A stretch of DNA of 64,000 bases from Homalodisca vitripennis (GCF_021130785.1 NC_060213.1:95286501-95350500), one strand, 5' to 3'. Shown: positions 47,598 to 58,365, counted from the stretch's first letter. Notes: generated by a model not told the origin, from the letters alone. Numbers and translations are program-made.

Positions 47598-47612
47598 CGA
47601 CGTGCTACTAAC
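47578..47612 (+). repeat. 16-bp tandem duplication that breaks the BEL/Pao polymerase
   Basis: ACGACGTGCTACTATA is followed at once by ACGACGTGCTACTA. The extra 16 bases add a stop and shift the frame inside the conserved DVLL stretch of the reverse transcriptase. Confidence 0.88.
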
Positions 47613-48618
47613 TGGAAGGAAACTACAACCAGACATTTCCAGTATTTTAATAAACTTCCGCTCTCACGCTATAGTGTTTTCATGTGATATAAAACAAATG
47701 TATCGACAGATCTTAGTGCATCCTGAAGATCAAAACTTTCAGTTAATCTTGTGGCGAGATACTCCGGAACAGGAGATATCTACTTTTAAGCTAACAACAG
47801 TGACATATGGGATGAACAGTTCTCCATATTTAGCAATCAAGACACTCTCGCGGCTAGCAGAGGACGAAGGACACGCCTTCCCGGACGCAGCCTACGCATT
47901 GAAGCATCACACCTACATAGATGACATTGTGACAGGAAGTGCTTCACTAGAATCAGCTATCCAACTGCAAGACCAACTCATCCAGCTACTGGCGAAGGGA
48001 GGATTCGAGTTGAGAAAATGGGCTTCGAACGAACCCCGACTTCTGGACAGACTACCTGCTACTCATCGTGAGACGCCTCGCTTTCTGCAGGACTCACAAT
48101 CTACGCAGTTCTCTATTTTAGGACTCCATTGGGATCCAGTTGAAGATTGCTTTCGCTACAATTTCAAACATCAGAGAGGTAGCTTAACTAAGAGACATGT
48201 GTTAAGTTTAATAGCCAGATTGTATGACCCGTGCGGCTTCTTATCACCACTGATAATGGTAGCGAAAAGTTTTATGCAGCTCCTTTGGACACGAGGGCTC
48301 CAATGGGACGAACAATTGCCACCTGAACTAGCTGAAAAATGGCTATTGTTTGTGAACGACACACGGGATCATCTGGGTGACATCAAAATCGATCGCGTAT
48401 TTCCCCTCCACGCCGCCAGCAGCGTAGAACTTCATGGGTTTTGTGACGCGTCTGAAAAAGGCGTCGCAGCCGTCATTTTTATCAAGTGTAACCAAATGAA
48501 TGAGGCCCCAGTGATAAGACAAGTCATGTCGAAAACTAGAGTATCTCCATTAAAGAAGATCACAATACCACGCCTTGAACTCTGCGCAGCACATCTGCTG
48601 TCAAAATTAGCTACTTAA
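47596..48618 (+). pseudogene. BEL/Pao pol segment 2: reverse transcriptase and RNase H start
   Basis: Continues the polymerase with motif A (AIVFSCDIKQMYRQILVHP), LTTVTYGMNSSPYLAIKTL and the catalytic HHTYIDDIVTG. It then enters the Pao-type connection region (RLYDPCGFLSPLIMVAKSFM) and the RNase H part (LHGFCDASEKGVAAVIFI, PRLELCAAHLLSKL). Ends at an in-frame TAA (48616-48618); the same frame continues open after it, so this is a simple nonsense change. Confidence 0.9.
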
Positions 48619-50235
48619 TGCATTCAACAATTCAGCAATATTACTTTCAATCATGTCATGTTATGGAGTGACTCAACCGTAGCTCTACACTGGATAAAAA
48701 CACCACCGTATCAGTTGAAAACATATGTAGCAAATAGAGTGGCAGAAATTCAGAACACATTTCCGTCACGGTTTTGGAATTATGTCACATCAAGCGACAA
48801 TCCGAGTGACGTCGGATCACGTGGCCTATTAGCATCACAATTGAAAAACCATACACTATGGTTCGAAGGTCCCCAGTGGCTAAAACTGGACCGAAAAACT
48901 TGGCCTCATTTCACCTTCTTTGAAGATAAAAGGGAAATCGAGAGAGAAACTAAAGAGACTCCTCTGAGCGTATTACAAAGCTCTATTGTTGAACATTGGG
49001 AAATATTCACCAAATTTTCCTCTTGGAATAAATTGATCAGAATTATGGCCTATATTTTAAGATTCATCAACAATTGTAAAAATGGATCTTCAACTGACAA
49101 ATCAAAACTATTGTCTGTTATTGAATTGAAAACAGCTAAACAAAAAATCTTTAAGCTTGTGCAGCAAACAGCTTTTTCTTCAGAATATTTGTTGTTAAAA
49201 AAGAATGAGCAGTTTAACAACGCAATCCGGAAATTGCAGCCTTTCATCGATGAGGCGGATGTTATTCGCGTAAGCGGCCGGCTAAAAAATAGCCATCTAA
49301 ACTATGAGTCACGACACCCCGTGCTACTACCAAAACAACACCCAGTAGTAAACTTGATTATCGATTACTACCACCGGATACACCTGCATTCCGGACCACA
49401 GCTGACTCAGGCTCTTCTCTCACAAGAGATATGGATCATCTCTGCTCGCAGTGCCATACGTTCACGTATTTTCAAATGTACTATGTGCTTTCGTTACAAG
49501 CCTAGAAATAGAACACCACTAATGGGTGACCTACCTGCCTGTCGGGTTACACCCTCAAGGCCATTTCAGTCTACAGGAGTAGACTACGCCGGACCCATTT
49601 GTGCGCGAGTGCATCATCTTAAAGCTCTTAGACAAATAAAAGTCTATTTGTGTATTTTTATATGCATGGTAACCAAGGCTGTGCACATTGAGTTAGTGAC
49701 AGATTTAACCACCGAAGGTTTTTTAGCAGCATTAACCCGTTTTGTATCACGACGCGGTCTGTGCTCAACAATCTATTCAGACTGCGGAACTAACTTCATT
49801 GGTGCAGAATCATCTTTGAAAAAAATATTAAGTGAAACCGTGAAAGCCTCAACGGCTATGGACAAAATTTCACATTTTGCGAGTTTAGAGGGCATAGACT
49901 TTCGTTTTAATCCTCCAGCTGCCCCTCATCAAGGCGGACTCTGGGAAAGTGACGTAAAAAGTGCTAAACACCATCTCCGAAGAGTAATGGGAGAAACAAT
50001 CTTAACTCTTCCTGAAGTCATGACGTTAACGGTTCAGGTTGAAGCCATGCTTAACTCAAGGCCGTTAACTCCACTCAGCGCTGATCCATCAGACCTATCA
50101 GCCTTGACTCCAGGTCATTTTTTGATTGGGACTCCGCTTGCCGCTCTACCGGAAGCTGACCACCACAACACTCCGACCAACAGACTACGCCATTGGCACT
50201 TGGTACAAGCCTTCCATCAGAGCGATGGCATCTAG
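48619..50235 (+). pseudogene. BEL/Pao pol segment 3: RNase H end and integrase
   Basis: Starts with the RNase H block VMLWSDSTVALHWIKTPP and NPSDVGSRGL. The integrase zinc-binding motif H-H-C-C is seen in RHPVLL...HRIHLH...FKCTMCFRYKP. The catalytic triad lies in GVDYAGP (first Asp), YSDCGTNFIGAE (second Asp) and GGLWESDVKSAK (Glu). It stops at 50233-50235 because of a frameshift; the C-terminal tail follows in another frame. Confidence 0.9.
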
Positions 50236-50468
50236 AATATCTTCATTCGTTGCAGCAGCGCTCCAAGTGGACATCACCACAGCCTAACATACAAGTGGGC
50301 GACCTAGTGCTCATCCAAGCTCCGTCACCACCTTTAACCTGGCCAATGGGACGTGTCATCAAAACGCATCCTGGTGCAGATGGAATAGTAAGAGTGATCA
50401 CCTTAAAAACAATTAATGGTGTTCTCACTAGACCAGTTGTCAAGGTCTTTCCACTTCCTATGGAATGA
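50224..50468 (+). pseudogene. BEL/Pao pol C-terminal tail
   Basis: RWHLEYLHSLQQRSKW, VGDLVLIQAPSPPLTWPMGR and a final RPVVKVFPLPME are the conserved integrase C-terminal (DUF5641-like) module of BEL/Pao elements, shifted relative to the integrase core by a one-base-type change near 50224. Ends with TGA. Confidence 0.88.
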
Positions 50469-50639
50469 CAAATGTAAATAAACAGTTTTGTTTTCAAGAG
50501 TTTTGTTTGTAACTTTGTGTTAACTATGTTTTATATATTTGGTTTTATCAACTTTAGACTAAGTGTGTTATTACCATATGTATCTTATTCCATAGCCAAG
50601 ATTTTTTTTTCTTTTTCTCTTGAAACCTTATAATCTTTC

Positions 50640-50653
50640 AAGGAGGCGGGAAA
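50640..50653 (+). other. polypurine tract
   Basis: AAGGAGGCGGGAAA lies immediately before the 3' LTR: the plus-strand primer site for reverse transcription. Confidence 0.85.
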
Positions 50654-51678
50654 TGTTAGGTTTTCATATTTAGTCATATCAATTAATCAAATTTTACGCA
50701 TTAATATATTTTTTACTAATAATTAGAATTGTATGTTATTTAGAACTGCTCTTTGCCCACCATTGTCCGATACCATTTTTATTATAAGCCATCTATTTCC
50801 ACTTATCTTTGTACACACACACACACACACACACATAAACCCACCTGCATTCCAAATCTATAGTGGTCCGATCGTCACGTGGTATGAGGTGACTTCTGCC
50901 GACCAATCAGGCGTCCAGGACGCGGACAAGAAAAGCTCCCCAAGGCATCTCTCCAGTTCTTCTTCAGACTCCGTCTCGCTAGGTTGTACGTCAACACCAG
51001 CTTTAACCAAGTTCGGGCCGTGCCCCTTTGTCTTGTCTCTTGTGAACCGCAAGCCGTTCTATGGCAGTTAACAGTCCCTTCTAGCCGGACATTATTTGGT
51101 TAACGAGCCAAAGGTAACTTTGTCGCAACGTTCGTGAGTGAACCGAAAACAGTGTCAAGTGAAGGTGGAATCTTCATGGTGGAATCTTCATCCCTCAGCA
51201 AGGACTCCACCAGCGCAACGTTCCTTGGAATCAACCCAGGTCGAACTACAATCAACCCAACTTCATGTGTGTCGAGGTATCAGACAATGGACGGTGCAAG
51301 GTAACAGTGTTTCATCATTCTTATTATGGTCCTTCGCAACTAAAGACAATCTTCTTTTCAACCAAGATTTACAATCCTCAACTAATTCGGACATTTTTGG
51401 ACAATTTAACAGAAGGAGAAAATCATTTTAACACTTGTATTTTGCTCTAATTGTGTGCCCCTTTTTTCCTAATATTATGTTTTGTGATCTCATTCGTATT
51501 TTTATTTTACCATTCGACTAGTAATTATTCTTTAGAAAATCAATGTATGGGCTCCACCTGCTCAGCTATCGAAGTATGAGTTTTTAAATATTAGACATTT
51601 TATTGGTCCTTCGAATAATTGCGGTCCGCCAAGCCGGATCTAACATATCTTTGGGTCCTTCTGACCGGATATTATACA
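50654..51678 (+). repeat. BEL/Pao 3' LTR
   Basis: 1025 bp, TG...CA, paired with the 5' LTR. It carries a longer CA repeat (about 50813-50835) and several single-base and single-codon-sized indels relative to the 5' copy. Chance frames inside both LTRs (for example 50858-51052) are not genes. Confidence 0.93.
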
Positions 51679-51683
51679 AACAT

Positions 51684-52029
51684 TTCTATTAATACTATTG
51701 GTAAATGTGGTTTTTCGTAGTAAAAACTACTTTAGTTTGTACTATATTTGTAGATATTTTCCAGATATTTTGTAGAAAAATAATACATCGGGTTTTTAAC
51801 ATATTTATCCCTATAAAGAAGAAAGAAAAAGATAGTTAAGCGGTTGTAATAGTCAAAAATTAGGCAATAGAAGGGTTCAAAATTAAAACGTTGAAACAAC
51901 CTTAACACTTCAACTCCCAAGCATCACAGTTTTTGGTATTGGATTGTACAGCACAGTCAGCATGTCAGAGCGTGTGGGTATTAACACTACTCAGGTTATT
52001 AGTATACGAGATTAATATTTTAGCTCCCA
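51684..52029. other. noncoding flank of the BEL/Pao element
   Basis: The sequence resumes the pre-insertion locus. Two diverged direct copies of a block starting CTCCCAAGCA and including GTATTGG lie at about 51914-51965 and 52024-52075. Confidence 0.45.
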
Positions 52030-52412
52030 AGCACATGTCTAGTATTGGGCTATGCAGTAATAATAAGCACAAGTATAATCAGCTTGTAAATGCTCTGGGA
52101 GTGAATGTGTTAATCAAAGAAAATCTGTTATGTGATAATTTCATTAACTGGTAATTTTATGAACGTGTAGAGGTCTTCTAAATACACTAAGAAACTTGTA
52201 AAAATTGTATTCATGGCAATGGCTTTTTAATATAAACAAAAAGTACATAGCACCAATTACTGCCAGCTTCTTAAATGAAACATTGCAAACCAACAAGAGA
52301 AGCCCTGCTATTAAGATCTTGAAACTTTTTGATATTTTCGAGTACTTTTTTGGGCAATTATCAAGCGACACTAAAAACACTCAATATGCAGCACTACCAT
52401 CACGGTTGCTTC
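52030..52412 (+). pseudogene. possible P-element-like transposase relic
   Basis: Plus-strand pieces read in order YNQLVNALGVNVLIKENLLC, DNFINW, then after a stop FYERVEVF, then (another frame) NKKYIAPITASFLNETLQTN and AIKILKLFDIFEYFFGQL. The order L-N-LG, I-NW-F-E, N-K, I-A----LN, K-L-LFD is reminiscent of the P-element/THAP9 transposase region after the histidine block that precedes the catalytic loop. In-frame stops and a shift make it a relic. The stretch 52108-52240 also matches the end of the dispersed repeat at 3440-3570 in inverted orientation. This assignment is tentative. Confidence 0.4.
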
Positions 52413-52419
52413 CACCATG

Positions 52420-52640
52420 AGACACGAGTATAAGACACGTGAGTGTCCGGGTGATAAAACAGACAAAGGAATCCTCACTGTCATCTCAGAATCATTTGGA
52501 GCTTATTTTCGTGTTTAGAGGCCAGCGACTTCTATCACACCTAAACGCGCGAGGTTTTCGGTTTACTCACCGGTTTTGCATGATATTCGAGCCACTTGTG
52601 ACATCCCTACCTCACATAGTGAAACTATAATAAGTTTGAT
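52420..52640 (+). repeat. repeat pair member (with 40014-40250)
   Basis: See 40014-40250. Shared ordered blocks include CTCAGAATCAT-TGGAGC and TTTAGAGGCCAGCGACTT. Confidence 0.7.
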
Positions 52641-53664
52641 AACAGAAAAATAATGCTTAACAATAAAAAAAAAATCAGGCTATATTTCAGATCGTGGAAT
52701 AATGGAAGGTGGCCTCTTTTAGATACCTTTTTAGTACGGATACAAAAGCTTTGATGTTTTTTAAGTTTGTATATTATAATATCTAATCAATGAATAAACA
52801 AAGTATTATACTGTTGCCTTAACAAAAATGTGTGGTGGCTAAAATTCCCACCATAGCATCACGGTTATGATGAAATTCATCAGTTCACATATGTTAAAAT
52901 CCGATAAATCATAGATGTCTACAACGTACCTTAACATTAATTATCCTAATTAAATTAAATTTAAATGGATTCTGTTGCTGTAAAAACTAAATTATTTCAA
53001 GCTGTATCCGCCCTGGCGAGAATAAATACTGTCCTGATCATCCATTACAGTAACAATAACCTTACGTAATATGATCTTGTGCGATTTGGGAATTCAATAA
53101 ATTGCATGGTTAAAACAATTGACAGAACCAATCAAATAAAAATACCTTTTCATGGGGAGTATTCACTTGAATTGACTGTGGATATGTAATATTTAATTTA
53201 ACCCAGTATAAAAAGTGGGTATTTCTCCCAACCGTTAAAGATCGAGATATAATCATAACTTGAAATTTGTTATTAAATGATTAGGTGATTTTACTAGTTT
53301 ATATGTATTTTCTCACAACCATCCCTCTTTACAAAACAAGTCACCCAAAATTTTATATCTTCCCAGAAAATATAACAAAAACATTCTACTCATAATAGGT
53401 ATCCAAATATGTTACACATTGTTAAAGAATTCGTTGAAACACGTTGTTTTAATATTGTTTTAACATTGCAAACTTAATAGTAGGATAGGAAAGTAGTCTG
53501 ACTCCATAACAACCTGATTAAGTTATTATGATACCAGATCGCTATTAAATACACCAGACTTTAATCTCATTTCCCCAAATAAATTTTGTATGGCTCCCTG
53601 AGGCAATTTAGTCATACCTCCCATAAACCAATGAAATAAAAGGATACAACTCAGTAATGCCGTA
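52641..53664. other. AT-rich noncoding stretch
   Basis: Nothing coding seen. Confidence 0.5.
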
Positions 53665-53870
53665 TACATTTTGTATTAAATTTTCATAATCAAACTACAA
53701 CTAATATACTTTTTGAAGTAACTACTATATAGTTTTGTATTATCAGGGGGGTGTTCTGCAAGGAGCCAGAAGAAAATCTTAAATGACAGCATAGGTCGAG
53801 TATTTTATCAAATTAAAGGTTCTTATTGATAGAGTACAATGCCGCAAATCAGATCTCAAAAGTTTGATTA
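53665..53870 (+). mobile_element. fragment of the long-TIR mariner terminal repeat
   Basis: Follows the left terminal repeat at 54790-54970 in order: TACTTTTTGAAG-AACTA, GTTCTGCAAGGAGCCAGAAG versus GTCCCGCAAGGAGTCGGAAG, AAATCTTAAAT-, GCATAGGTC and AATGCCGCAAA. It is more diverged than the two terminal repeats are from each other, so it is an older copy. Confidence 0.8.
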
Positions 53871-54715
53871 TTGAAAAAAAATATTTATGGTTTGAAACAT
53901 TGACAATAGGTTCTGTTTTAGATCTGTTAATATTCTTGTCTTGGCTCAAGTTGTGAAATTTTAAATAGTATATGATTACTGGACTTTGATAGTAATAGGA
54001 TTTTAGAAATATAACGTCGCAAGGTTTTACCGCTAAACAACGACAATTTCCATCTCAACTAAGAGCGAGGATGCAAGGTAGGGGCAGACCAAGCGAAGAT
54101 TGCGTGAAGTGACGGTACAGGATCATACCCAATAGCATTGTTTATTTAGATAGACTGATGTGGTCAGACATCCAGTGTTACAAACATAACAGTTTAAAAA
54201 GTTAAATTATAGTGCATCTTAGTGCAATATGTGAAATGCTCTCCTATTACTTTTGTAAATAATTTCAGTATGTCTGTTTGATGGTTTTCAAAGCACCGTT
54301 AAATCCTCAGATTTACAATTTAAAACTAAATTATGTAACAATTGAGCTTATAATTTAGGAACATAATATCAAGTGAACACCAACAAAGCATATTATTCTG
54401 GTTATTAATATTATAAGTTAGCACAATTAAAATATTTTGAATTATTTTGTAATGAAGAATAATATAACATATAAGATAATATAACAATTATTAAATGGAA
54501 CCATGAAATTATATGATAGGTCGTAACTGCACCTTACATCATAGTTCCAGTTTGATTAAGGGATTACGATCTCGTAAAGGGTAACGTCAAGTCGGAGTTG
54601 TCTGTTTGTTCACAAGTGATGAGATGTTTACATTTGTGCGCGGTATCAATGACACAGCTACATTACTGGTTTGTTATTGTTTGTAAAGGAACGGCGATAT
54701 AATATAAAGGAACAT
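53871..54715. other. AT-rich noncoding stretch
   Basis: No supported gene. A GC-richer patch at about 54050-54120 could not be assigned. Confidence 0.5.
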
Positions 54716-55158
54716 ATAAAGTGTAAAGTCCTGCACTGGTATAATATTTTCTAAACTATAACAGATAAATGAACAAGATTTGGTACATCAATACTACACC
54801 TAAAAATCTACTTTTTGAAGGAACTATCAGTTTTCTGTAATATCATGGGGACGTCCCGCAAGGAGTCGGAAGGAAATCTTAAATAGGAGCATAGGTCAAT
54901 ATGCACATCATTTTAAAGGGCTTATCTAGCAGAGTTTAATGCCGCAAAACCGCACTCAAAAATCCAGTACAAAATGGCGGCTGTTCAAAGGTTTTACTTG
55001 GTTACATTTCATTAGTAGCCATAACCCCGGTAAAGCAAAACTGCAACCAAACGAATACTGCAGATAAATACTACATTATGATTGTCAGTTGTACAGAAGT
55101 GAATTATGACGTAGGTTATCCTCAAGGGGTACAAATATGGTCCTAATATATTGATAAC
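54716..55158 (+). repeat. left long TIR
   Basis: About 440 bases, complement of 56168-56621. The outermost 10-15 bases no longer match the right end (a CAGGGTGTACAT-like end is expected). Confidence 0.88.
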
Positions 55159-55360
55159 GGGGGAAAACCTAATAACAGTAACAATTAAAAAAGCTCTTAT
55201 CTTTGGGTCGCAGTTTGGACTTTTCCAATTAGCCAGTCTATTCATAGTAGGCGCTATTCTAGTTTTCTTGTTTTAGTAGTGCTGTCCAACCTTTCTATCA
55301 GTGCACTTTAGTACAAAAGAGTTTGTCGTAATTGCTTGTAGTTCTTCAACTACACTATGT

Positions 55361-56180
55361 TGCTTGACGAACGTGAACGTATAACACTTCTTATGATGGT
55401 TGGTTGGGGAAACAACGGAACGATCACACGAGGAAGCATGCCATTTATTTCATGACTACTTTCACACGAGAGGCAGCCAATTTCTAGAACAACTGTAGGG
55501 AGAACTGTTCAACGCTTTATGGAAACAGTAAGTGTTTCCGATCGTCATAGGACAGGAAGGGCCCGCTACTGCGACAACTGAAGGCAACTCTTTAGATGTA
55601 TTGCACTCATTTATTGAGAATACGCAAGAGTCCCTACGCTCAGCAACACAAACTCATGACATCTCTGTTACGTCTGTTAAAAAGATTCTGAAAGGGTCTA
55701 ATTTTAAGCCTTATAAAGTTCATTTGGTGCACGAACTCAACGAAGTTGATTTCGATCGACGTATAGAATTTTTGTGAAACTATGATGGCCAAAATAGATT
55801 GCAACGAAATTGATGCAAACAATATTGTGTTTTCAGACGATTGTTCATTTATGCTGAATGGAAGTGTAAACAGGCACAATTGCCGTTACGTACTAGAGTA
55901 GCGAAAATCCTCACTGGATGCGGGAAGCACATACGCAGTATTCACTAAAGGTGAATGTCTGGCTTGGTGTGATAGGTACCCAGTTGGTAGGTCCTTTCTT
56001 TATTGGAAGGAAATTTAAGTGCAATATCATATTAACGTTTGCTAGAAAATGAAATTACACCAGCACTTCGAAACATGTTTGGAGAACATTACCAGAATAT
56101 CTGGTGTTCAACAGGACGGAGCACCCCCACACTACGACATTGACGTAAGAGCCTATTTAAAAACACTGTTACCAATATAT
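55361..56180 (+). pseudogene. mariner-like transposase pseudogene (DUF4817-type N-terminus)
   Basis: Starts MLLDERERITLLMMVGWGNN, a helix-turn-helix N-terminus, then RQPISRTTVGRTVQRFMETV and a second DNA-binding helix-turn-helix with THDISVTSVKKILKGSNFKP, YKVHLVHELNEVDFDRRIEF. After a frameshift near 55775 comes the catalytic domain: FSDDCSF-like residues (first Asp region), NVWLGVIGTQ-like and SFFIGRK-like blocks, LLENEITPALRNMFGEHYQN and QQDGAPPHYDI-like residues (second Asp). The last part, with the third Asp, is cut off by the right TIR. At least five frame breaks are present. Same family as the 10908-11234 fragment. Confidence 0.85.
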
Positions 56181-56618
56181 TAGGACCAAATTTGTAACCC
56201 TTGAGGATAAACCTACGTCATAATTCACTTCTGTACAACTGACAATCATAATGTAGTATTTATCTGCAGTATTCGTTTGGTTGCAGTTTTGCTTTACCGG
56301 GGTTATGGCTATTAATGAAATGTAACCAAGTAAAACCTTTGAAACAGCCGCCATTTTGTACTGGATCAATCTTTTTGAGTGCGGTTTGCGGCATTAAACT
56401 CTGCTAGATAAGCCCTTTAAAATGATGTGCATATTGACCTATGCTCCTATTTAAGATTTCCTTCCGACTCCTTGCGGGACGTCCCCATGATATTACAGAA
56501 AACTGATAGTTCCTTCAAAAAGTAGATTTTTAGGTGTAGTATTGATGTACCAAATCTTGTTCATTTATCTGTTTATCGTTTAGAAAATATTATACCAGTG
56601 CAGGACTTAATGTACACC

Positions 56619-56621
<3 letters not shown>
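56168..56621 (-). repeat. right long TIR
   Basis: Inverted partner of 54716-55158. It ends ACACCCTG immediately before the (TA)n run. Confidence 0.9.

Positions 56622-56681
<60 letters not shown>
56622..56681. repeat. (TA)30 microsatellite between two TA-target elements
   Basis: 60 bases of pure TA bounded on the left by CACCCTG and on the right by CAGGGTG, the facing termini of two different elements. Confidence 0.95.
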
Positions 56682-56684
<3 letters not shown>

Positions 56685-57368
56685 GGTGTTCTGAAAAAAA
56701 GGTGCCCATAAGTCAGGGCGTGATTCCTCACATCAAAATAAGAAAGAAAGGTCTAATTAACATAGGTCCGAAAATGCTTAGTTACCAAGTTATACAGGGT
56801 GAAAGATTTCGTCTGAATTTCAGTTCCCCTGCTGCAACGAAGCCCTACGGGTATTTTTTGGCTGTTAATTAAGATGTACAATTTAGCGTACTTTATGTAA
56901 AATGAACTGAAAAATTGAATAAAACCGTTTCCAGACCTGTAGCTACAGTAATTTTTAAGATATGTGACGAAATACGCGAAACTTGGTCCCGAAAAATAAG
57001 TTACATTTAGGTTTGAAGCAGATTTACTATGTTAAAATGTACAATAAACACAAAATATTTTTTCAAGGTACTTGTAGAAAATTTAATTTCGAAGAGAAAG
57101 ATGTAAAATAAGTCTATAAATAGACAAACGCAAACTTTAAAAAATAATCCTTAATTACATACAAAACGCATGAAAAATAGACAAAATCTGTTAAGCTCTC
57201 TACAAATGTAATATTGAAATTAAAACAGCTGTTTCAAGACGAAATCTTTCACCCTGTATAACTTGGTAACTAAGCATTTTCGGACCTATGTTAATTAGAC
57301 CTTTTTTCTTATTTTTATGTGAGGAATCACGCCCTGACTTATGGGCACCTTTTTTTCAGAACACCCTG
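56682..57368. mobile_element. MITE with about 130-bp TIRs (Tc1/mariner type)
   Basis: Left arm begins CAGGGTGTTCTGAAAAAAAG and continues through GTGCCCATAAGTCAGGGCGT to AAAGATTTCGTCT near 56815. The right arm (57236-57368) is its complement with few differences. Flanking dinucleotides are TA on both sides. The inner 420 bases are AT-rich and noncoding. The GCCCATAAGTCAG core recurs in the mariner derivative at 10651-11371, suggesting cross-mobilisation by a related transposase. Confidence 0.93.
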
Positions 57369-57794
57369 TATATATATATATAATAGTCACCAAACATAGG
57401 AACGCACAGCTGCATTTAACCGAATAGTTCTTATATGGCTTCAATGTAACACTTGTAAGCCTGGTATACGATGCCAACACATCTTCAAACCATGCCCAAT
57501 AGTTACTTTGCATTATGTAAATTGTGTGGTTACAGATTGTGATTAATAACATTTACATAAAAATTACCTTAAGTAAACAGGGTCAGTTAATGATTCTTTC
57601 TTAATAGCCGGTGTGTGACAAATCACTAATAAAATACCTAATGAAATTAATACGTATTAAGTGTACTGGCTGCAAAAGTTGATAGCCCCTGGTTGAACCA
57701 AAATAGCTACCTATAGTTTATGGTTACTATTACTCAGCTAAGCTGAAAAAAATTTTAGGTGTCGATCCTCCTTATCGCAATCGGCTTCCTGTAT
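57369..57794. other. noncoding spacer
   Basis: Starts with a short TA run. No supported gene. Confidence 0.5.
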
Positions 57795-58365
57795 TTTCTC
57801 ATCATGGTTTATCCGAGTCTACCAGTCCTCTAATATAACACAGTTGAGTGCGTCATGGAACTGTCCTACATGAACCAAATTGAACATTTCATTACTTTTT
57901 ACGTCTGTCTTTACTTTGGCCCATAATTATTCAATTTGATTATAATCACAGTGGTATGTAGGAAGTCGCATTTTTGTACGCATTAAGCTAGCTATCACGC
58001 TCAGTTTGTAAATTTTTCCCCTTTTTACTTCCATTACCAATTCAGGAACGGTTACACGCTCAGAAAACGTTATGCTTTTCTTCCTAAGCCACGCTTGCAT
58101 ATCTTTGTTTTACCATTTTGAGCCTGGAATGTCCTCTAGTTGGACTGAATGATATGGGAAGTTATTGATTCTTCTTTTACAAGGTTTAGAAAGTCCGTGA
58201 ACCATTCTTTGAACAACTTTGAGTTCATCTCGTCATGACAGTCTAAACTTTTAGTTTTGTTAAAAAATCCATATGGCTTCTTTTACAACTTCCTTTTCCA
58301 AGAGGAACTTTGAATCCACATTGATTTGACCCATGTCTCTTCTAAATATTATACCCGCTTCTGGT
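57795..58365 (-). pseudogene. IS630/Tc1-like transposase catalytic-domain relic
   Basis: Minus-strand pieces in several frames: GFKVPLGKGSCKRSHMDF, CHDEMNSKLFKEWFTDFLNL, then a YHSVQLEDIPGSKW block with a stop, DMQAWLRKKSITFSE, VPELVMEVKRGKIYKLSVI, LPTYHCDYNQIE (region of the third catalytic residue), LWAKVKTDVKSN and FHDALNCVILEDW. The order matches the DDE domain of an insect transposase family whose N-terminus resembles the relic at 23926-24250. Multiple stops. The element ends are not recognised. Confidence 0.78.

Larger units (their letters stand above)
43491..51683 (+). mobile_element. complete BEL/Pao LTR retrotransposon (8.18 kb plus 5-bp target duplication)
   Basis: Flanked by the direct repeat AACAT at 43491-43495 and 51679-51683. 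LTRs of about 1.02 kb begin TGTTAGG and end TTATACA. Order inside: 5' untranslated region, gag, zinc knuckles, aspartic protease, reverse transcriptase, RNase H, integrase, polypurine tract, which is the BEL/Pao (Pol order PR-RT-RH-IN) architecture. GGTCC and CCGGAT strings in the LTR (as in GGTCCTTCTGACCGGAT) are a habit of this superfamily. LTRs are nearly identical, so insertion was recent, yet gag and pol have several breaks. Confidence 0.93.
54716..56621 (+). mobile_element. mariner-type element with about 440-bp terminal inverted repeats
   Basis: Left repeat about 54716-55158 and right repeat 56168-56621 are inverted copies with high similarity (for example AAAGTCCTGCACTGGTATAA and GTCCCGCAAGGAGTCGGAAG in both). 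The right terminus ends TACACCCTG next to TA; the left terminus has decayed. Between them lies a broken transposase. Repeats this long are unusual for mariners, whose ends are typically about 30 bases, but are known in some Tc1/mariner lineages. Confidence 0.88.

Noticed and set aside
50858..51052. Conserved minus frame present in both BEL/Pao LTRs (also 43565-43885)
   Set aside because: It is conserved only because the LTRs are copies of one sequence; it is antisense and has no protein motif.
52144..52380. Minus-strand frame with a hydrophobic segment, at first read as a receptor C-terminus
   Set aside because: The plus strand gives a better ordered match to a transposase, and the minus frame lacks receptor signature residues.
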